A stretch of 64,000 bases of DNA from Phascolomyces articulosus (lineage: Eukaryota > Mucoromycota > Mucoromycetes > Mucorales > Lichtheimiaceae): positions 310,001 to 374,000 of the forward strand of contig JAIXMP010000024.1 in the NCBI GenBank assembly GCA_025677815.1, written 5' to 3'. Numbering within the stretch: position 1 is the stretch's first letter; the number at the start of each line of letters is the position of its first letter. Under the pieces are notes generated by a model. It was not told the DNA's origin. It saw only the letters and a list, made by a program, of their open reading frames with translations, and did not search any database. Shown here piece by piece: positions 39,101 to 51,293 of the stretch. Both the position numbers and the translations under genes were made by a program.

Positions 39101-42100
39101 TTGGTTATGAAACGGTTGCACCTATCACCAAGGCTATGCCAAGTGCTGTTCGAATTACCAGTCTCAAGGAAGTCATTGGTGATCAAAACCTAACAGTGGC
39201 AAGTCTTGCTCAATTTGTGGGTCCCGTTTTGAATGATAGCAAGGGTAGCACAAAGAGTAAAAAGAAGGAAGTATCGACCTATATGGATAAGCGTATTGAA
39301 GAATTGACAGTTGCATTACCTCCACAAGAAAATAACATTGGGGAGTATAATCAAGCTCACAACCGAATCATATTGTGGCGATTGTTAAAGACGTTGACTG
39401 AAAATGACGGTACTATTGGTGATGGGTAAGTTCTTTTTTCTTCTTGTTGGTTTTATTGATAAATAAGAGATAGAGATATCCCCCCACAAAAAAAATAAGA
39501 GATAAATCTGATAGTGATGTATATATGGGGAATGCAGGGACAAGATGGATAACGCGGTCCGTGCGTTGGTGCAGCCGGTGAATAAAGGAGAAGAGGATCA
39601 GGGTAACTTCAGTGTGCCTGCTTATGCTCAAGCAGATGGTCAACCACAAGATGAAGATGCTGAAAACCGTGAGCGATCCAAAAAGGTGTTGAACAAATTG
39701 GAAACTTATCTTGTCAACGGTGATCGTGCTGGTGCAGTTGAGTATGCCATGCAAGAAGATTTGTGGGCACATGCACTTATTTTAAGTAGTTGTGTCAACA
39801 AGGATGTTTGGAAGAAAGTGGTTACCAATTTTGTCGAACGAGAACTTTCACAAACGGCTGGTGAGACACCTCGTCAAGATCGTTTTAATGTTACAGGTGA
39901 TAAGCAAGCATTACGTGTATTGTATTCCTTGTTTGCGGGCTCAGGTGCTTCATCCAGTAAGTTATTATTTGGGAAGTGTTTATTTCTCGGTCTTGAGATA
40001 TTTAAAAGGGACACTTTAATGAATTGCTAATATGTAATTAATACATGTATAGTATCTGAATTTTTACCTACGGCTGCACCACAACAACGACTGGGTACTC
40101 CCTTTGGTGTACCTCCGCAAGCAGTTCCACCTCAAGCCACTGAAGAACAATTACAAGATTGGCAAATCACTTTAACTTTGATTCTTGCAAATCGAACGCC
40201 AAGAGATACAGAAGCGATTACATCCCTTGGTGATGTTTTACGAGCCCATGGATGGCTAGATGCAGCTCATATTTGGTAAGCTATAAAAAGATTTTCTATT
40301 TATTGATTTATTTATTGATTTTTCTAAATTTATCCTTCCATTAATTTTGCTAATCTTTTTATATAAATTACATGCAGCTATCTCGTTTCCCCGCAATCAT
40401 CCTTACATTCTGGAATTGATGCACCCCATGTTCGTCTGACATTGATTGGTGCGGAAGGCACAACTGCATTTTCAGATCTCGATGCTTATTACCTCACTGA
40501 ATTGTATGAGTTTGCAGTGTCCACAAAACAAGGCGGTGCATCTTCATTACCGTTCCTGCAGGGTTATAAATTAGTTCATGCATGGTGGCTTGCTGATTTT
40601 GGATTCCTTGGCGAAGCCCAACGTTATTGTGAAGCCATTGCCAATGCTATCAAGGGATATACCAAAGGCAGTCCTTATCTTCATCGTCAATTATTGGAAA
40701 ATCTTAAAGAATTTAGTGAACTTTGTGAAGCTGCCAGTGGACAAAGCATTGGGTAAGAAGATCGAGACGCCTCTTTTTTTTTCGTAAAGCTTCTAACTTT
40801 TTTATTTATTTATTTATTTCAATAGTGACACTAAATCATGGGTTAAGAACAAACTTTCTAAGAATATGTTGGAATCCATGTGGGGTTCATTTGAAGGTAA
40901 ATTCAACAAGTTTGTAAGTGGAGAAGATATACCACCGGAAGAGCCACCTGTTCGTAAATCAACCGAAATCATGGGAACACCTTATGATGCTGCCAAGGAT
41001 GGTCCTCCTGCACGAAGCGCTTCAGCATTTGATTTCCGTAATGCAGCCCGTTCCAGTATTGGTCCAGAAAGCTTACGTCGTGCTGCCACACCTACTGCCA
41101 ACATGGCATCTGAAGCTTATGGTGATCGTCGTTCTTCATCACCGGGTGTTCGTGGGCCGGGTCCTTTTGCAAATGCATTTACACCACTTTCACATTATGG
41201 TGAATCACAAATGCAAGAACAACCACAACAGGAAGAATTGGCTCAAGCTAGTGGTGAAATTCCCTCTGATGAACAACAGCAAGCACAAGATAACTTTGGT
41301 TATGGTCAACCTTATGGTGGTTATGGCTATGGAGCACAACTGTCCAATGCAACCACTTCTCCCTTTGGGCATGCTGGCAGAGCCCACCAAGCATCCAATG
41401 CAACCACTTCGCCTTTTGGACATGGAGGTGGTGCGGCTCAAGCTGCAAATGCCACTACCTCACCTTTTGGTCGTGGTGGTACCCAACAACAACCACAAAA
41501 TTATTATGGTCAAGATGTCTATAATGGTCCATCAATAGCTTCTAGTAGTGATCAACAACAAAATGGTTATGGTGGATATGATGCTGGTGGTTGGTATGGT
41601 TCTGAACAACAACAACAGTCATCTGAAGCTCAACAAGAACCAGCAGTGCCTGCAACAAGTTATGAACCACCAACCCCTGCTGCAAGCAATTATGAACCTA
41701 GTAACATGAACGATGATGATCTTGGATTTGGTAACTCATCCCTGACCAAGAGCAAACCACCTTCTGCTGATGCTTCAAATGAAAATCAAACACAGGCAGC
41801 TGCACCTGAACCTACTTCACAGGAGAACCCTACAGATAAACCTCATGAAGCAGATCCAAAGAAGACAGGTGAATTTTTTTCTATGCATTTTTTTTTTTAA
41901 AAAAAAAAAGTGAAAATAATTGGAAGAAAAGCGATTAACATATTTTTTTTTTGACTTGCTATATGAATTAGATGAAGGTAAAGCTGGGTGGAGTCTGTTC
42001 TCTATCTTCTCGAGAAGCTCCACACCTTCCAATACCCCAGGTGAAAAGAAAGCTGTTAAAGCCAACCTTGGAGAAGAAAGTGCATTCTATTATGATGAAA

Positions 42101-42514
42101 AAGAAAAGCGATGGGTTAATAAGAACGTAAGTTTGGAATACAATTGCTATTGTAAATGATGAGTAAATGGACTTCTAAAATCATATAATAAATATATAGG
42201 CTCCATCAACACCTGCAGCCGCTCCACTTCCTCCTCCGCCCAAAGCTACACCTAGCCCAGCACCCTCAAACAGAAATGCATTATCATCACCTCCTCCTTC
42301 CAGTGGTCCACCAAGTTCCATTGCATCTACACCTGCTCAAAGACCGCCTACAATGATGCGTTCTGGAAGTACACCACCGACTAGCACCACACCACCTGCT
42401 CGTTCCGCGACATCTCCACCACCTACAGCATCACCTAGTGGTGGAGCAAGACGTAGTCGTAAACCAATGCGATCTCGCTATGTAGATGTATTCAATCAAC
42501 AACCTGGAAACTAG
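36157..42514 (+). CDS. SEC16: COPII scaffold protein Sec16
   Basis: Seven exons join in phase: 36157-39425, 39538-39956, 40053-40275, 40378-40752, 40826-41868, 41972-42126, 42200-42514 (1932 aa). Residues 1-about 940 are Gln/Tyr/Pro-rich and disordered, with poly-Q runs and a 14-aa tandem repeat. A four-cysteine ribbon lies near residues 828-848. The conserved central domain (about 950-1540) starts RAKGCPIVTFGFGGKMCVMF and contains AVEYAMQEDLWAHALILSS and GYKLVHAWWLADFGFLGEAQ, the alpha-solenoid that binds Sec13. The C-terminus has the conserved Sec16 end NLGEESAFYYDEKEKRWVNK, then a Pro-rich tail. Sec16 marks ER exit sites and organises COPII coats. Start chosen as the first Met of the long exon; no upstream in-frame alternative is seen. 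Confidence 0.95.
37795..38040 (+). repeat. Coding tandem repeat in SEC16, 42-bp unit, about six copies
   Basis: Six consecutive 14-aa units of the form QQEGYTSFDTGVQS; units 2-4 are nearly identical in protein, units 1, 5 and 6 diverge (YTGFDTG, YTPFDTG, FTSFETG). Codons vary between units, so the array is not freshly expanded. Confidence 0.9.
41341..41480 (+). repeat. Coding tandem repeat in SEC16, NATTSPFG motif, three copies
   Basis: Three units of about 16-18 aa begin NATTSPFG(H/R)GG or NATTSPFGHAG, in exon 5 before a Gln-rich segment. The core octapeptide is invariant. Confidence 0.9.
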
Positions 42515-43084
42515 ATCTCTTTCTATCTTTTATATATTCAAAAAAAAGAACCTTATTTTTTTCTTTCTTCCTCTCATTCTCACACTAACACACTCATAAC
42601 TATTATTCTATATTATTTTACTCTTTTATAAAAAGGATATATTATTTAAATAATTTGATCACCAGTTCAATTTATTATGTGGGCTTTTCTTATTCGAAAA
42701 CACTTTATGTTACACGTGGTTGCATTTTCTTTTTTTAAAAAAAACAAGGCGATCTTTTTGTTCAATTTTAGTTTCAAAGCACACCGAATTTTAAATGGGA
42801 TAAACTGAACTACTGCCACGTGGGAATGATATGCTCTGTTTTTTTTAATAAAATTTATGAGGAAAAGGAGGAGGAGCACATAGATTAAGTTTATTATATT
42901 GGAAAGGGAAAAAAAGGAAAAAAAAAAAAGAAATCATACAACAAAAATTAAAGTAAAAGAAATTATGCATAGGTGGTGGTGAATTGAAATAAAAGAAAGT
43001 ATTTACAAATAATAATAATAATTCATTAGAATCATCTTCCAATGATGTATATATGGAGAATAATTGTACAAAGGTAATATAAAG
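42515..43084. other. Intergenic
   Basis: About 570 bp of AT-rich sequence with no gene recognised; contains the SEC16 3' end. Confidence 0.5.
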
Positions 43085-43459
43085 TCATGATAAATGATGA
43101 TGATGATGATGATGGTCTTGTTTTTCCATCATATGGGTATTGTTATCATCATCATCAATTAGACTTGGAAATGATACATAATCGTCTTTAAAAGACCAAG
43201 TTTGTTTGTCGTCATGTAAGTCTTCGTTGAGTGAAGTAAGTGACGATGACCATGATTCCCAAGAAACTGATCTTGGAATCTCTTGCTCCTGATGATGACA
43301 AGTTGTTGTCGCCGCCATTGCTGTCTGTCGCTGTGAGTGTTCTGTTACTACTGCTTGTTCCTGCTCTTTCTTTTTTTCCTTACTGGTTGTTGTTGTTGCA
43401 GAAGAGCCAGTCATCGCCAATCGTTTTGTCCAGTCGGATGATAATAAGAATTGAAACAT
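43085..43459 (-). CDS. Small hypothetical protein with His-rich tail
   Basis: Single-exon ORF of 124 codons. It starts MFQFLLSSDWTKRLAMTGSS, has a Gln/Glu/Lys middle, a Trp-rich segment (SVSWESWSSSLTSL), the motif DDYVSFPSLIDDDDNN, and ends in a run of seven His followed by LS. No domain recognised. Similar size, LLSS start and YVSFP motif to the ORF at 25667-26044. The His run comes from an ATG/ATC-type microsatellite (GATGAT on the plus strand), which may inflate the ORF end. Confidence 0.5.
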   Translation of the reverse strand: MFQFLLSSDWTKRLAMTGSSATTTTSKEKKKEQEQAVVTEHSQRQTAMAATTTCHHQEQEIPRSVSWESWSSSLTSLNEDLHDDKQTWSFKDDYVSFPSLIDDDDNNTHMMEKQDHHHHHHHLS

Positions 43460-44785
43460 ATTCTATCTATTTTTTTTTTGGTTGTTTTTGTTCCTGGATT
43501 GGGGTGATTGCAATATATGTTTGTATATTACGCTTTATGTATATATTTATATTCGCTTATGAGACACAACGCTGACGATGGATATATAATGATAAATATA
43601 GTAGTAGTACGACCCGTTTTAAATACAAATTTACAAGAAAGAAAAAAAAAGTAGTTGAAGAATAAAGAAAAAGATGAAAGAAGGATAAAACAAAAAGGTG
43701 TTAGGTTTATGGGTGTATTTATAATTGTATTAGAAGAATAAAGAGTTGCTGACATGTTGTTATATATATATACAAAAGCATTAGTAGTGCTACCAAATTT
43801 AGAACTGCCTAGTTCTTTCCATTTACAGAAGTGCCCTGCAAAAAATAAAAATGTCCTCGGAAATGAAATTCGTTTTTTTTTTTTGTCACGCATCTTTTAT
43901 ACAATGATAAGCAGATTTAGATTTTAATCTACTGCTCGTTTTGTTATTCAATAAAAAAAAATAAGATCTCATGTTTGGAATCAGTTATCATGTGGATTTT
44001 GATAAAGGTCTTTTTCATCATTATTAATAATTACCAAACATATAAAACATTGTCGCAATTAATTATTATTGCAGGGTTGTCAAGCTGATGTACTAAGACG
44101 ACAGAAACTTCGCAAACAGCCAGCCATTATTCCGGATTGATATCTAACTAGTACCACCAGTACCACTACCACATAACTCTTCTATAGTAATAATATTATT
44201 ATTAGCTCTTTTTAAACTTGTAATCGGGGTTCTCAAGATGTAAAAGGGAAAGGATAACAAACGGGGAATATGTTATATAATAATGATATATTTATAACTT
44301 TTTAGTTTTATGAGGAGATTACATGTATGAATGAATAAAAGAAACAACATGATCGATTCTAGCCCAATCTTTTTTCTTTTCCTGAAATTATTGTAGCATG
44401 TTTCGGTATCCACGAAAGTGCTGCTTCCGGTTTATTAAACTTAACTTTTTATACACATACTCACACGGTTACATCCTTGGCAATTTCAAATCTTATTCTT
44501 GTGAGTGGCGTGTTATATAATCCATGAATGGATATGAACAAACCGGATCTGCTCCTCTTCATTTCCGTATTTTATTCCATCAGATACAAAACCATATCAT
44601 GCCGCAATGTGCCATCGTTTTGGATTACAGATAATTCCTCTTTTTATTATGCTTTTGAATGTTAAAACTCCGAATCTAAAATAGCTTGCGAAAGCAATCT
44701 GCTGTAAAGGAAAGGAGGAGTGACTTTTTTTTTTGGAAACAATACTTGAACTCAACACGAACAAAAAGCCCAAAAGTGAACTAGA
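43460..44785. other. Intergenic with one orphan exon-like piece
   Basis: About 1.3 kb. Only the segment 44075-44140 looks coding: after TTATTATTGCAG it reads GCQADVLRRQKLRKQPAIIP then D and stop. I could not find a start exon in phase. The remainder is AT-rich; the last 200 bp should be the promoter of the SWIRM/SANT gene. Confidence 0.4.
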
Positions 44786-47139
44786 ATGGCAGACCAAGAT
44801 CAAGATCATCCTATGCCTGATGTGACTGCACCAACCACAGATGTCAATATGGAAAACTCATCGTCAATACCAGAGTCATCAACAACTGCTCCTGAACAAC
44901 AACGAGAACAGCCATCATTAGAAACAGAACCACCTGTTGTTCCAGAGTCAGAAGAAAAGCAGCCAGGTACAGAGGAAATAGCATCAACAACAGCAGAAAC
45001 TACTACTACCGCTGCAGAAGCAGAACAACCACAACCTGAACAACAACAACCTGAACAACAACAACCTGAACAACAGCAACTTGAACAACAGCAGCCTGAA
45101 CAACAGCAGCCTGAACAACAGCAGCCACCTGCTGTACAACCACAACAACACAATGAAACTGAGCAGGAACAACCGTTATCCAAAGAAGTAGTAGAAGAAA
45201 CACCAGTTGTTACAGAAACAGCAACAACCACAACACCTGCAACAAAAGAAGAAACACCCATCGTAGAAGAAGAAGCACCTAAAGAATTATCAAAAGAAGA
45301 ACAATTAAGAGAACAACAACAACATCGATCCAAAATGGAAGAAGAAGCACGTAAATATTTACAAGATCAAACAAAAAAAGTATCCATCCCTCATTACACG
45401 TCATGGTTCGACATGGAAACGATTCACGACATTGAACGCGTCTCTTTACCCGAATTCTTTACCGGTCGTAATAAATCAAAAACACCCAGTATTTATCAAG
45501 ATTATCGCGATTTCATGATTAGTACTTATCGTTTGAATCCAACAGAATACCTTGCAGTAACGGCATGTCGACGTAACTTGGCTGGTGATGTGTGTGCCAT
45601 TATGCGTGTTCATGCCTTTTTAGAACAATGGGGTCTCATTAATAGCCAGGTAAAAAAATATTAAATAATAATATTCAACATACAATATTTTTCTTTATCT
45701 TTGGGGGGATAAGGAAAGAAAGAAGGAATGATAGTTGAAAAAAAATGAGGGAAAAAATGAGGAATGTGATGAAAAAACAACTTCTGATGTGCCTTGGTGA
45801 TCCTGTTTTATGATTATAGTGTGATCCAGGAACATTACCATCCACAGTGGGCCCACCTTTTACTGGACATTTTCGACTTACCGCGGATACACCCCGTGGA
45901 TTACAACCTTTCCGACCGAGCATCAAAGCTAAAACGGCATCCAACAAGAAAAGCGGTGATAATGATGATCTCGAAATGAATTTGCAACTAAGACAACAAT
46001 TATTTGAAAGTACTCAAGAACAAGCGGATGCTTTGAGCCATAAGGCGTATTATTGTACGACATGTGGTACAGATTGTACACGCGAGCGATACCACAGTCT
46101 CAAGACGAAAAATATGGATTTATGTGCCACTTGTTACAAAGAAGGACGATTCCCATCGACGGTGATGAGCAGTGACTTTGTCAAATACGAACCAGGTCGA
46201 TACGAACATGCTGAAGATGAATGGACGGATGAAGAAACGTTGTTATTATTAGAAGCCATTGAAACGTTTGATGATGATTGGAATGCGATTGCTGAACATG
46301 TGGGTAGTCGTACACGAGAACAATGTATCATGCATTTCTTACAATTACCTATTGAAGAACCCTATGTCTCTTCCATGCCTTCGTCTCGTACATTGGAACA
46401 TAAACGTACTCCCTTTTCTCAAGCGGATAACCCAGTCATGTCGATTTTAGCTTATTTATCATCAGCAGTGGATCCCGAATTAGCTGCTGTGGCAGCGGAA
46501 GCCGCCATTGAATTCCAAGAAACAGGAAAACGTAAAAAATCGACACAAGAAAAGGAAAACGACGATGACGATGCCATGGAGATTGATGAAGGAGAAAAGC
46601 AGCAACCCGCCAAAAAACCACGCAATACAGTTGAAAAAGCTGCCGCTGTTGCTTTGGGATCTGCTGCAGCCAAAGCAAAATCATTGGCAGGTATTGAAGA
46701 ACGTGAAATTCGACGCTTGGTCCATTCTGTGATTGATTTCGAAGTCAAGAAATTGGATATGAAAATGAATCATTTTGATGATTTGGAAGCTGTATTGGAA
46801 AATGATTTGGAACATATCGGCCAATTACGTCAAGAAGTATTTTTGCAACGTTATGCTGTAAAGAAAGCCTCCAAATTGGTACAGGATGAAATTAATAGTA
46901 AAGGATCCAATGTCGTTACGGCAGTCGAGAATGGATTGAACCCAATACAACTTCAACAAATCGTCAATGAACATCTCTATAATGAAAATTATCGATTATT
47001 TACTGAATCCGATGATTTTACACGTCCTTCTGATGCAACAAAATCAATAACTACAGTGTCACCATCCACTGGTACCGACGATAAAACTAATAATAATAAT
47101 AATGACAAATCATCACAGCCTTCCATTCTATCTTTATAA
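44786..47139 (+). CDS. SWI/SNF or RSC subunit with SWIRM, ZZ and SANT domains (Swi3/Rsc8 type)
   Basis: Two exons (44786-45649 and 45820-47139, phase 0) give 727 aa. Residues 1-200 are low complexity (Gln, Thr, Glu). SWIRM domain at about 205-290: [20 protein letters not shown] ... PEFF ... [20 protein letters not shown] ... [22 protein letters not shown]-type zinc finger near 358-400 ([17 protein letters not shown] ... [13 protein letters not shown]). SANT domain near 420-465 ([20 protein letters not shown] then [20 protein letters not shown]). The C-terminal coiled coil (about 585-650) dimerises in homologues. These proteins scaffold SWI/SNF and RSC chromatin remodellers in the nucleus. Whether it serves SWI/SNF, RSC or both cannot be told from this sequence. 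Confidence 0.93.
45030..45125 (+). repeat. Coding tandem repeat PEQQQ, six copies
   Basis: 15-bp units encode PEQQQ in the N-terminal disordered part of the SWIRM/SANT protein (one unit is LEQQQ). The antisense reading produces Cys- or Leu-rich ORFs that are artefacts. Confidence 0.9.
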
Positions 47140-49140
47140 TTATTATGATTATGGTTTTTTTTTCATGAAATAAAATGATTATTACTTTTTTTTACAAATA
47201 TTTATCTTTTTTTTTTGCCTTGGTCTAAAGGATGAGGTGGACGATGATCATATGTAAATCATTTGTGTAATTAAATCTATATTTAATTATAATAAAAGGA
47301 CGATAACCCAATGTATGATACCATCCTATCGTAATAGTGGTGTCGTGTTGTATCCAATTGTTTGGATTTATTCCTTTTTTCATCAACTAAAGAGGGTTTC
47401 TAGGAAAACTTTTTCTTCTTTTGCAGTTAGGTGGTACATTGAGGCGTCTGTGTACCCAAACGCCATAACTTCTTTTTTTGATCTCATCTTATTTTCACAT
47501 ATTATAAAACAGTTGTTTAGATTATTAGCTGAGTGGTTATTACATTGTAATATCTATTCCATATATATACTTTTTAAATACGAAGTACTATACCTACACC
47601 AAACTCGAGAAACAACAACTTGATAAAGGTAAAAAGGAACGAGTAGTGAATAATTAATGATGAGTAGTAGCCCTTATTATGCGGGCCTAGACTGAATATA
47701 TTATCTTAAAATTGAGGCTGCGCCATCGGGTGGGCGTGGCGCAGGCAATATATATACACACAACAATCAGTGGATCACACCCATATAAATCCATGAAAAA
47801 GGGATCTAACACTAATAAGTATTGATTTTGCGTCACTTTAACTAACGGGCCGATCCGAGTTTATTTATTTGACGTGAGAAACTAATATTAAAACAATAGC
47901 TTATAAGGTCCATTAGATTTGGTGTCCTATTTACTTTTTCACATTTGATTTGCTGCGATTTTTTATATTTATTTTTCCTGTCATTAGTGAATCCTCTCTC
48001 ATGTTTACATGATAAGGTTTTTTTATATATATCTGTTATAATATGTGTGTGGCTAGGGCAAATGATTCCATATTTCGCAAACCATAAAAAATACTTCTTG
48101 TTTAGCTGCATGTTTTTATTATGACTACATCATTTTACATTTTGTTCATGATGACACCACAGCAAATTATTTTAAAACACAACTCTACTGAAAGCTTCTT
48201 ATTACATACTACTGCGGTTTTTTTTGTTCTTTCCTTTACATTATTACATGATTTTCCTTACCCTCCCCCCTTTGCACAAACCGCAGTCGATTTTAATACT
48301 ATATAAAATTGGTTCCTGAAACAACCACCATATTAGGTTATTCTTTGGATCTTGGCATGAAAAAAGAGATATACCAAGAGAAATCGACTTTCTGTCTTTT
48401 TTGCCTAGAACAGATAAAGTGTGAGAATCAGATCGATTTTTCATATACTTAATATGGAGAATAAGAATAACGAAAACAAAAACAGTAAAGGAAAATGACA
48501 TATACTTGCTCGTTTTTTTTTCTCAAAAGCCAAGAATCAAAGAATATCCATTTCCCCCAAACATCATCACGCGAATAAAATAAATATTATGTTGAAAGGT
48601 AGAATGATTAATTATATTAAATTATATTATATGTTTTTTTATTATTATTGACAAAGAAAAGAAAGCAAGAGCATAGGGTGTGATTGGATTTATATATATA
48701 AGAATAAAATGAAATGTTGTTACAATATGAAATAAAGTCTTTTGTATACATGATTTATGATAAATAATTCTAAAATAAAGAGGGCCCTTAAATAAGATGG
48801 TGTGATATGTACATATATAAATAAATAACAAAGGAAAGGAAATTCGTAACACCACTTCTTTTATATAAATGAAGGACATCATACAAAATAATGAATTAAG
48901 ATGAGAGGGGAAAGATGTATATAATAAAATGTGGTGGTGAAGAATATGGTGATATATAATTAGCAGTGCAATATAAGTGACTATGTGAGTGCGGATGTAA
49001 AATGGAAAATGAAATATATATAAAAATGTGGAAATGACAGTAATGATGGATATAACGTTATATGCAAATGGAGGTGTTATTGTAGTGATAGTTGTTGTAA
49101 TAAAATGATGATATTATGCTTGTTGTTGTTATTCTTGTTA
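47140..49140. other. Gene-free AT-rich stretch
   Basis: About 2 kb. Several ORFs of 60-100 codons are present, all AT-driven with no domain. A GC-richer patch sits at 47715-47745. No repeat or RNA gene recognised. Confidence 0.5.
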
Positions 49141-49347
49141 TTATGAACCTGTTCTTGCAATGGCAATGCGAGTGGCACATTGTTGAGCATATAATTGGAT
49201 ACCGTTGATAAATACCAAACCATGCAATGATTTCACATAAACATTAGCAGATTGACCAGATCGAAACAAATTTTCAATGGAATAATTGGCTTGTGGATCA
49301 AAGGGAATCCACTGAGAACCGGCTTGATATACCCATTGAACGACCAT
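49141..49347 (-). CDS. WWE-domain microprotein, copy 1 (68 aa)
   Basis: Single-exon ORF of 68 codons occupied by one WWE-like domain: VQWVYQAGSQWIPFDPQANY then SIENLF, VYVKSLHGLVFINGIQLYAQ and a terminal RIAIARTGS. The W...W.PFD...S.IE pattern and the final R-x-x-AR match the WWE fold, which in other proteins binds (iso-)ADP-ribose in poly(ADP-ribose) or recognises partners of ubiquitin ligases. A protein made only of WWE is unusual. It is about 57% identical to the ORF at 57785-57991, and conservation of the reading frame between the two supports a real gene. The family call is pattern-based. Confidence 0.7.
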   Translation of the reverse strand: MVVQWVYQAGSQWIPFDPQANYSIENLFRSGQSANVYVKSLHGLVFINGIQLYAQQCATRIAIARTGS

Positions 49348-50525
49348 GATAAATTATAATTAATTGAATGTATTATAAAAATAGGACGGAATATAAATCG
49401 ACAATGTTGATAATTTTTAAAAAAAATAAATTATTAAAGACTAAAGAAGAAAGAAGGAGAAAATCAAAAAATCAAAATGTCATCATCAATTTATATATTT
49501 AGCTGAGCTCGGGCCACTCACTTTCAAGGTACTCATTTTTTTTAAATTTTTCGCGCAGCATATAGATTGGAGGGGAAAAAATAAAATAAAAAATAGATGA
49601 CTCGTTTATTATGTGTCAGTCTGTGTGTTGTTATTCAAGTGGGGTAGCAGTAGTAGCTGTAGTGGTATCGATTTTGTACACCAAGTTTGACTTTGAAGTG
49701 ATAAGTCATACCTTTTTTTTTAAGTGGAGAAGTATTTTAGGTCCTAACTATTACTGCGCACTTTAATTCAAAAGTTATTTGGTTGCCATAGTGACACGTT
49801 TTTTTTTCATGAGAAGGTACTAGTAAGATCGACTGGCGCCGCTAACCAGTGTTTTTGCTGAGCATTTGGCAACGAGATTCAAAAATTTGGTTACACTAGC
49901 ATTTTATTTATTTTAGTCTCTCAGCTAAAAAAAAAAAAAGAGTAGAGAACCCTTTTTTTTTGTAACAAAAGAAAATAGCGTCATATGCCTTTGACTTTGT
50001 ACATGGATCATCCAAACAATAACCAACGATCGTTTGTACCTATTATTATTATGGTAATAAATGTGTTTGTGTTTCTTAGGTATCCTTCTTGCATTTTATT
50101 ATGACTATTGCGATTACTAGTAGTACAGCATGTCCTATTTCAATTATTTACTTATAAAGTTATAGTTTAATAAATCATTCACTAATACTACTCCTTGATA
50201 TAGATATAACATCGGGAGGGAAGAATAAGAGGCAATTCCCTAATTATAGAATGCCCCAATCACTACCAAGATAATTTTATGTCTTTGTATATACTTTTTA
50301 TTCCAAGTCTATAGGTGTTTTTAAAAATACTTCTGACGCTGCACAGCAGCAACAAGATATAAGCTCATGACCATGCATAATAACAACAACAATATATACA
50401 CATACATAGTATATATATCTCCCCGCACCCACCTTATTTACTAATCTATTCCTATCTTCCTCCTCTAATTTCAGATTTCTATAATAACCTCCACGCCACC
50501 CATATGTCTATAACAAGTTGCATTA

Positions 50526-50528
<3 letters not shown>

Positions 50529-50568
<40 letters not shown>
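50529..50568. repeat. (TC)20 microsatellite
   Basis: Twenty TC units on the plus strand; the matching tract in the other copy has 26 units. Confidence 0.95.
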
Positions 50569-50572
<4 letters not shown>

Positions 50573-50795
50573 CCAGCAATAACATCATTTCTAGAAGCAT
50601 GATTACTAATAATAATAGATTACTATGCAAAGTTCTCCCCTGTATTCTTATAATAGATTTTTCTAGGCAGAAATATTATCATTACTAAACGTGCCACCCG
50701 TTGCCCTTTTTCTTCATGCATTCCTTGAAATCGGGTTGTTGTTAATTGGTGTTGGCGTCAATAGATGAGCAATTCATATGCTGAAAAATAATTAT
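50569..50795. other. Highly conserved block in the duplication, copy A
   Basis: Begins GCATCCAGCAATAACATC and runs to about GAGCAATTCATATG. Matches 56666-56875 with about eight substitutions, two 1-bp indels and one 6-bp indel over about 215 bp, compared with roughly 20% difference in the flanks. All eight substitutions are transitions. No ORF spans it in either copy. Confidence 0.75.
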
Positions 50796-51293
50796 ATTCG
50801 GGAAGTACGTATCTGCCATTCATTTATCTGATAATTATATATATCGTCTTTTATCCTCCAACTTCTTCTCATATAACTCATGTTTCATAAGAAACTATGC
50901 TGAGTCGACGTAAAAAAAATTGACGAGGTTTCATAATCAAACGGTGGCATCATATGTTGTATTTTTCAAACCATTCAAACGATTTCATTCATCGATAAAG
51001 AAATAGAAGTAGTGCTGCGTAGCACCTTATCAGAAATTTAAGTGTAACCAAAGTCTATTTGTGTGATTGTGATGGTGCCTGTCTTGGACAATTCCATTTT
51101 GGTGTTTTCACTGAAAAAGAAACAGTTATATAGTATTAATATCATTAAGTGAAAAGAATAAAATCATCATCGACACCAACAATAGATTTCCTGTTATATT
51201 ATCAACACCAATAGCTTCTCAATCTAGTTCTTACTCGTTTATTATAAGCATGGAGCCAGAATTGATAAAAAAAAAGAATCATTTCTTTGACAG

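Larger units (their letters stand above)
49350..51130. repeat. Segmental duplication, copy A
   Basis: Co-linear with 55720-57230 and, for its left third (to about 49865), with 53040-53545. Shared landmarks: GGAGAAAATC (49460/53165/55828), GCGCAGCAT, TTTGCTGAGCAT, ATTTTATGCCTTTG..., the (TC)n tract, GCATCCAGCAATAACATC, and GCTGAGTCGACGTAAAAAAA. Identity is about 75-82% by eye outside the strongly conserved block. It sits directly upstream of WWE copy 1. Confidence 0.85.

Noticed and set aside
43528..43893. 121-codon minus ORF with Phe/Ser runs
   Set aside because: Low complexity, antisense of A-runs; no recognisable motif.
44806..45333. Cys-rich 175-codon minus ORF
   Set aside because: Antisense of the Gln/Thr/Glu-rich N-terminus of the SWIRM/SANT gene.
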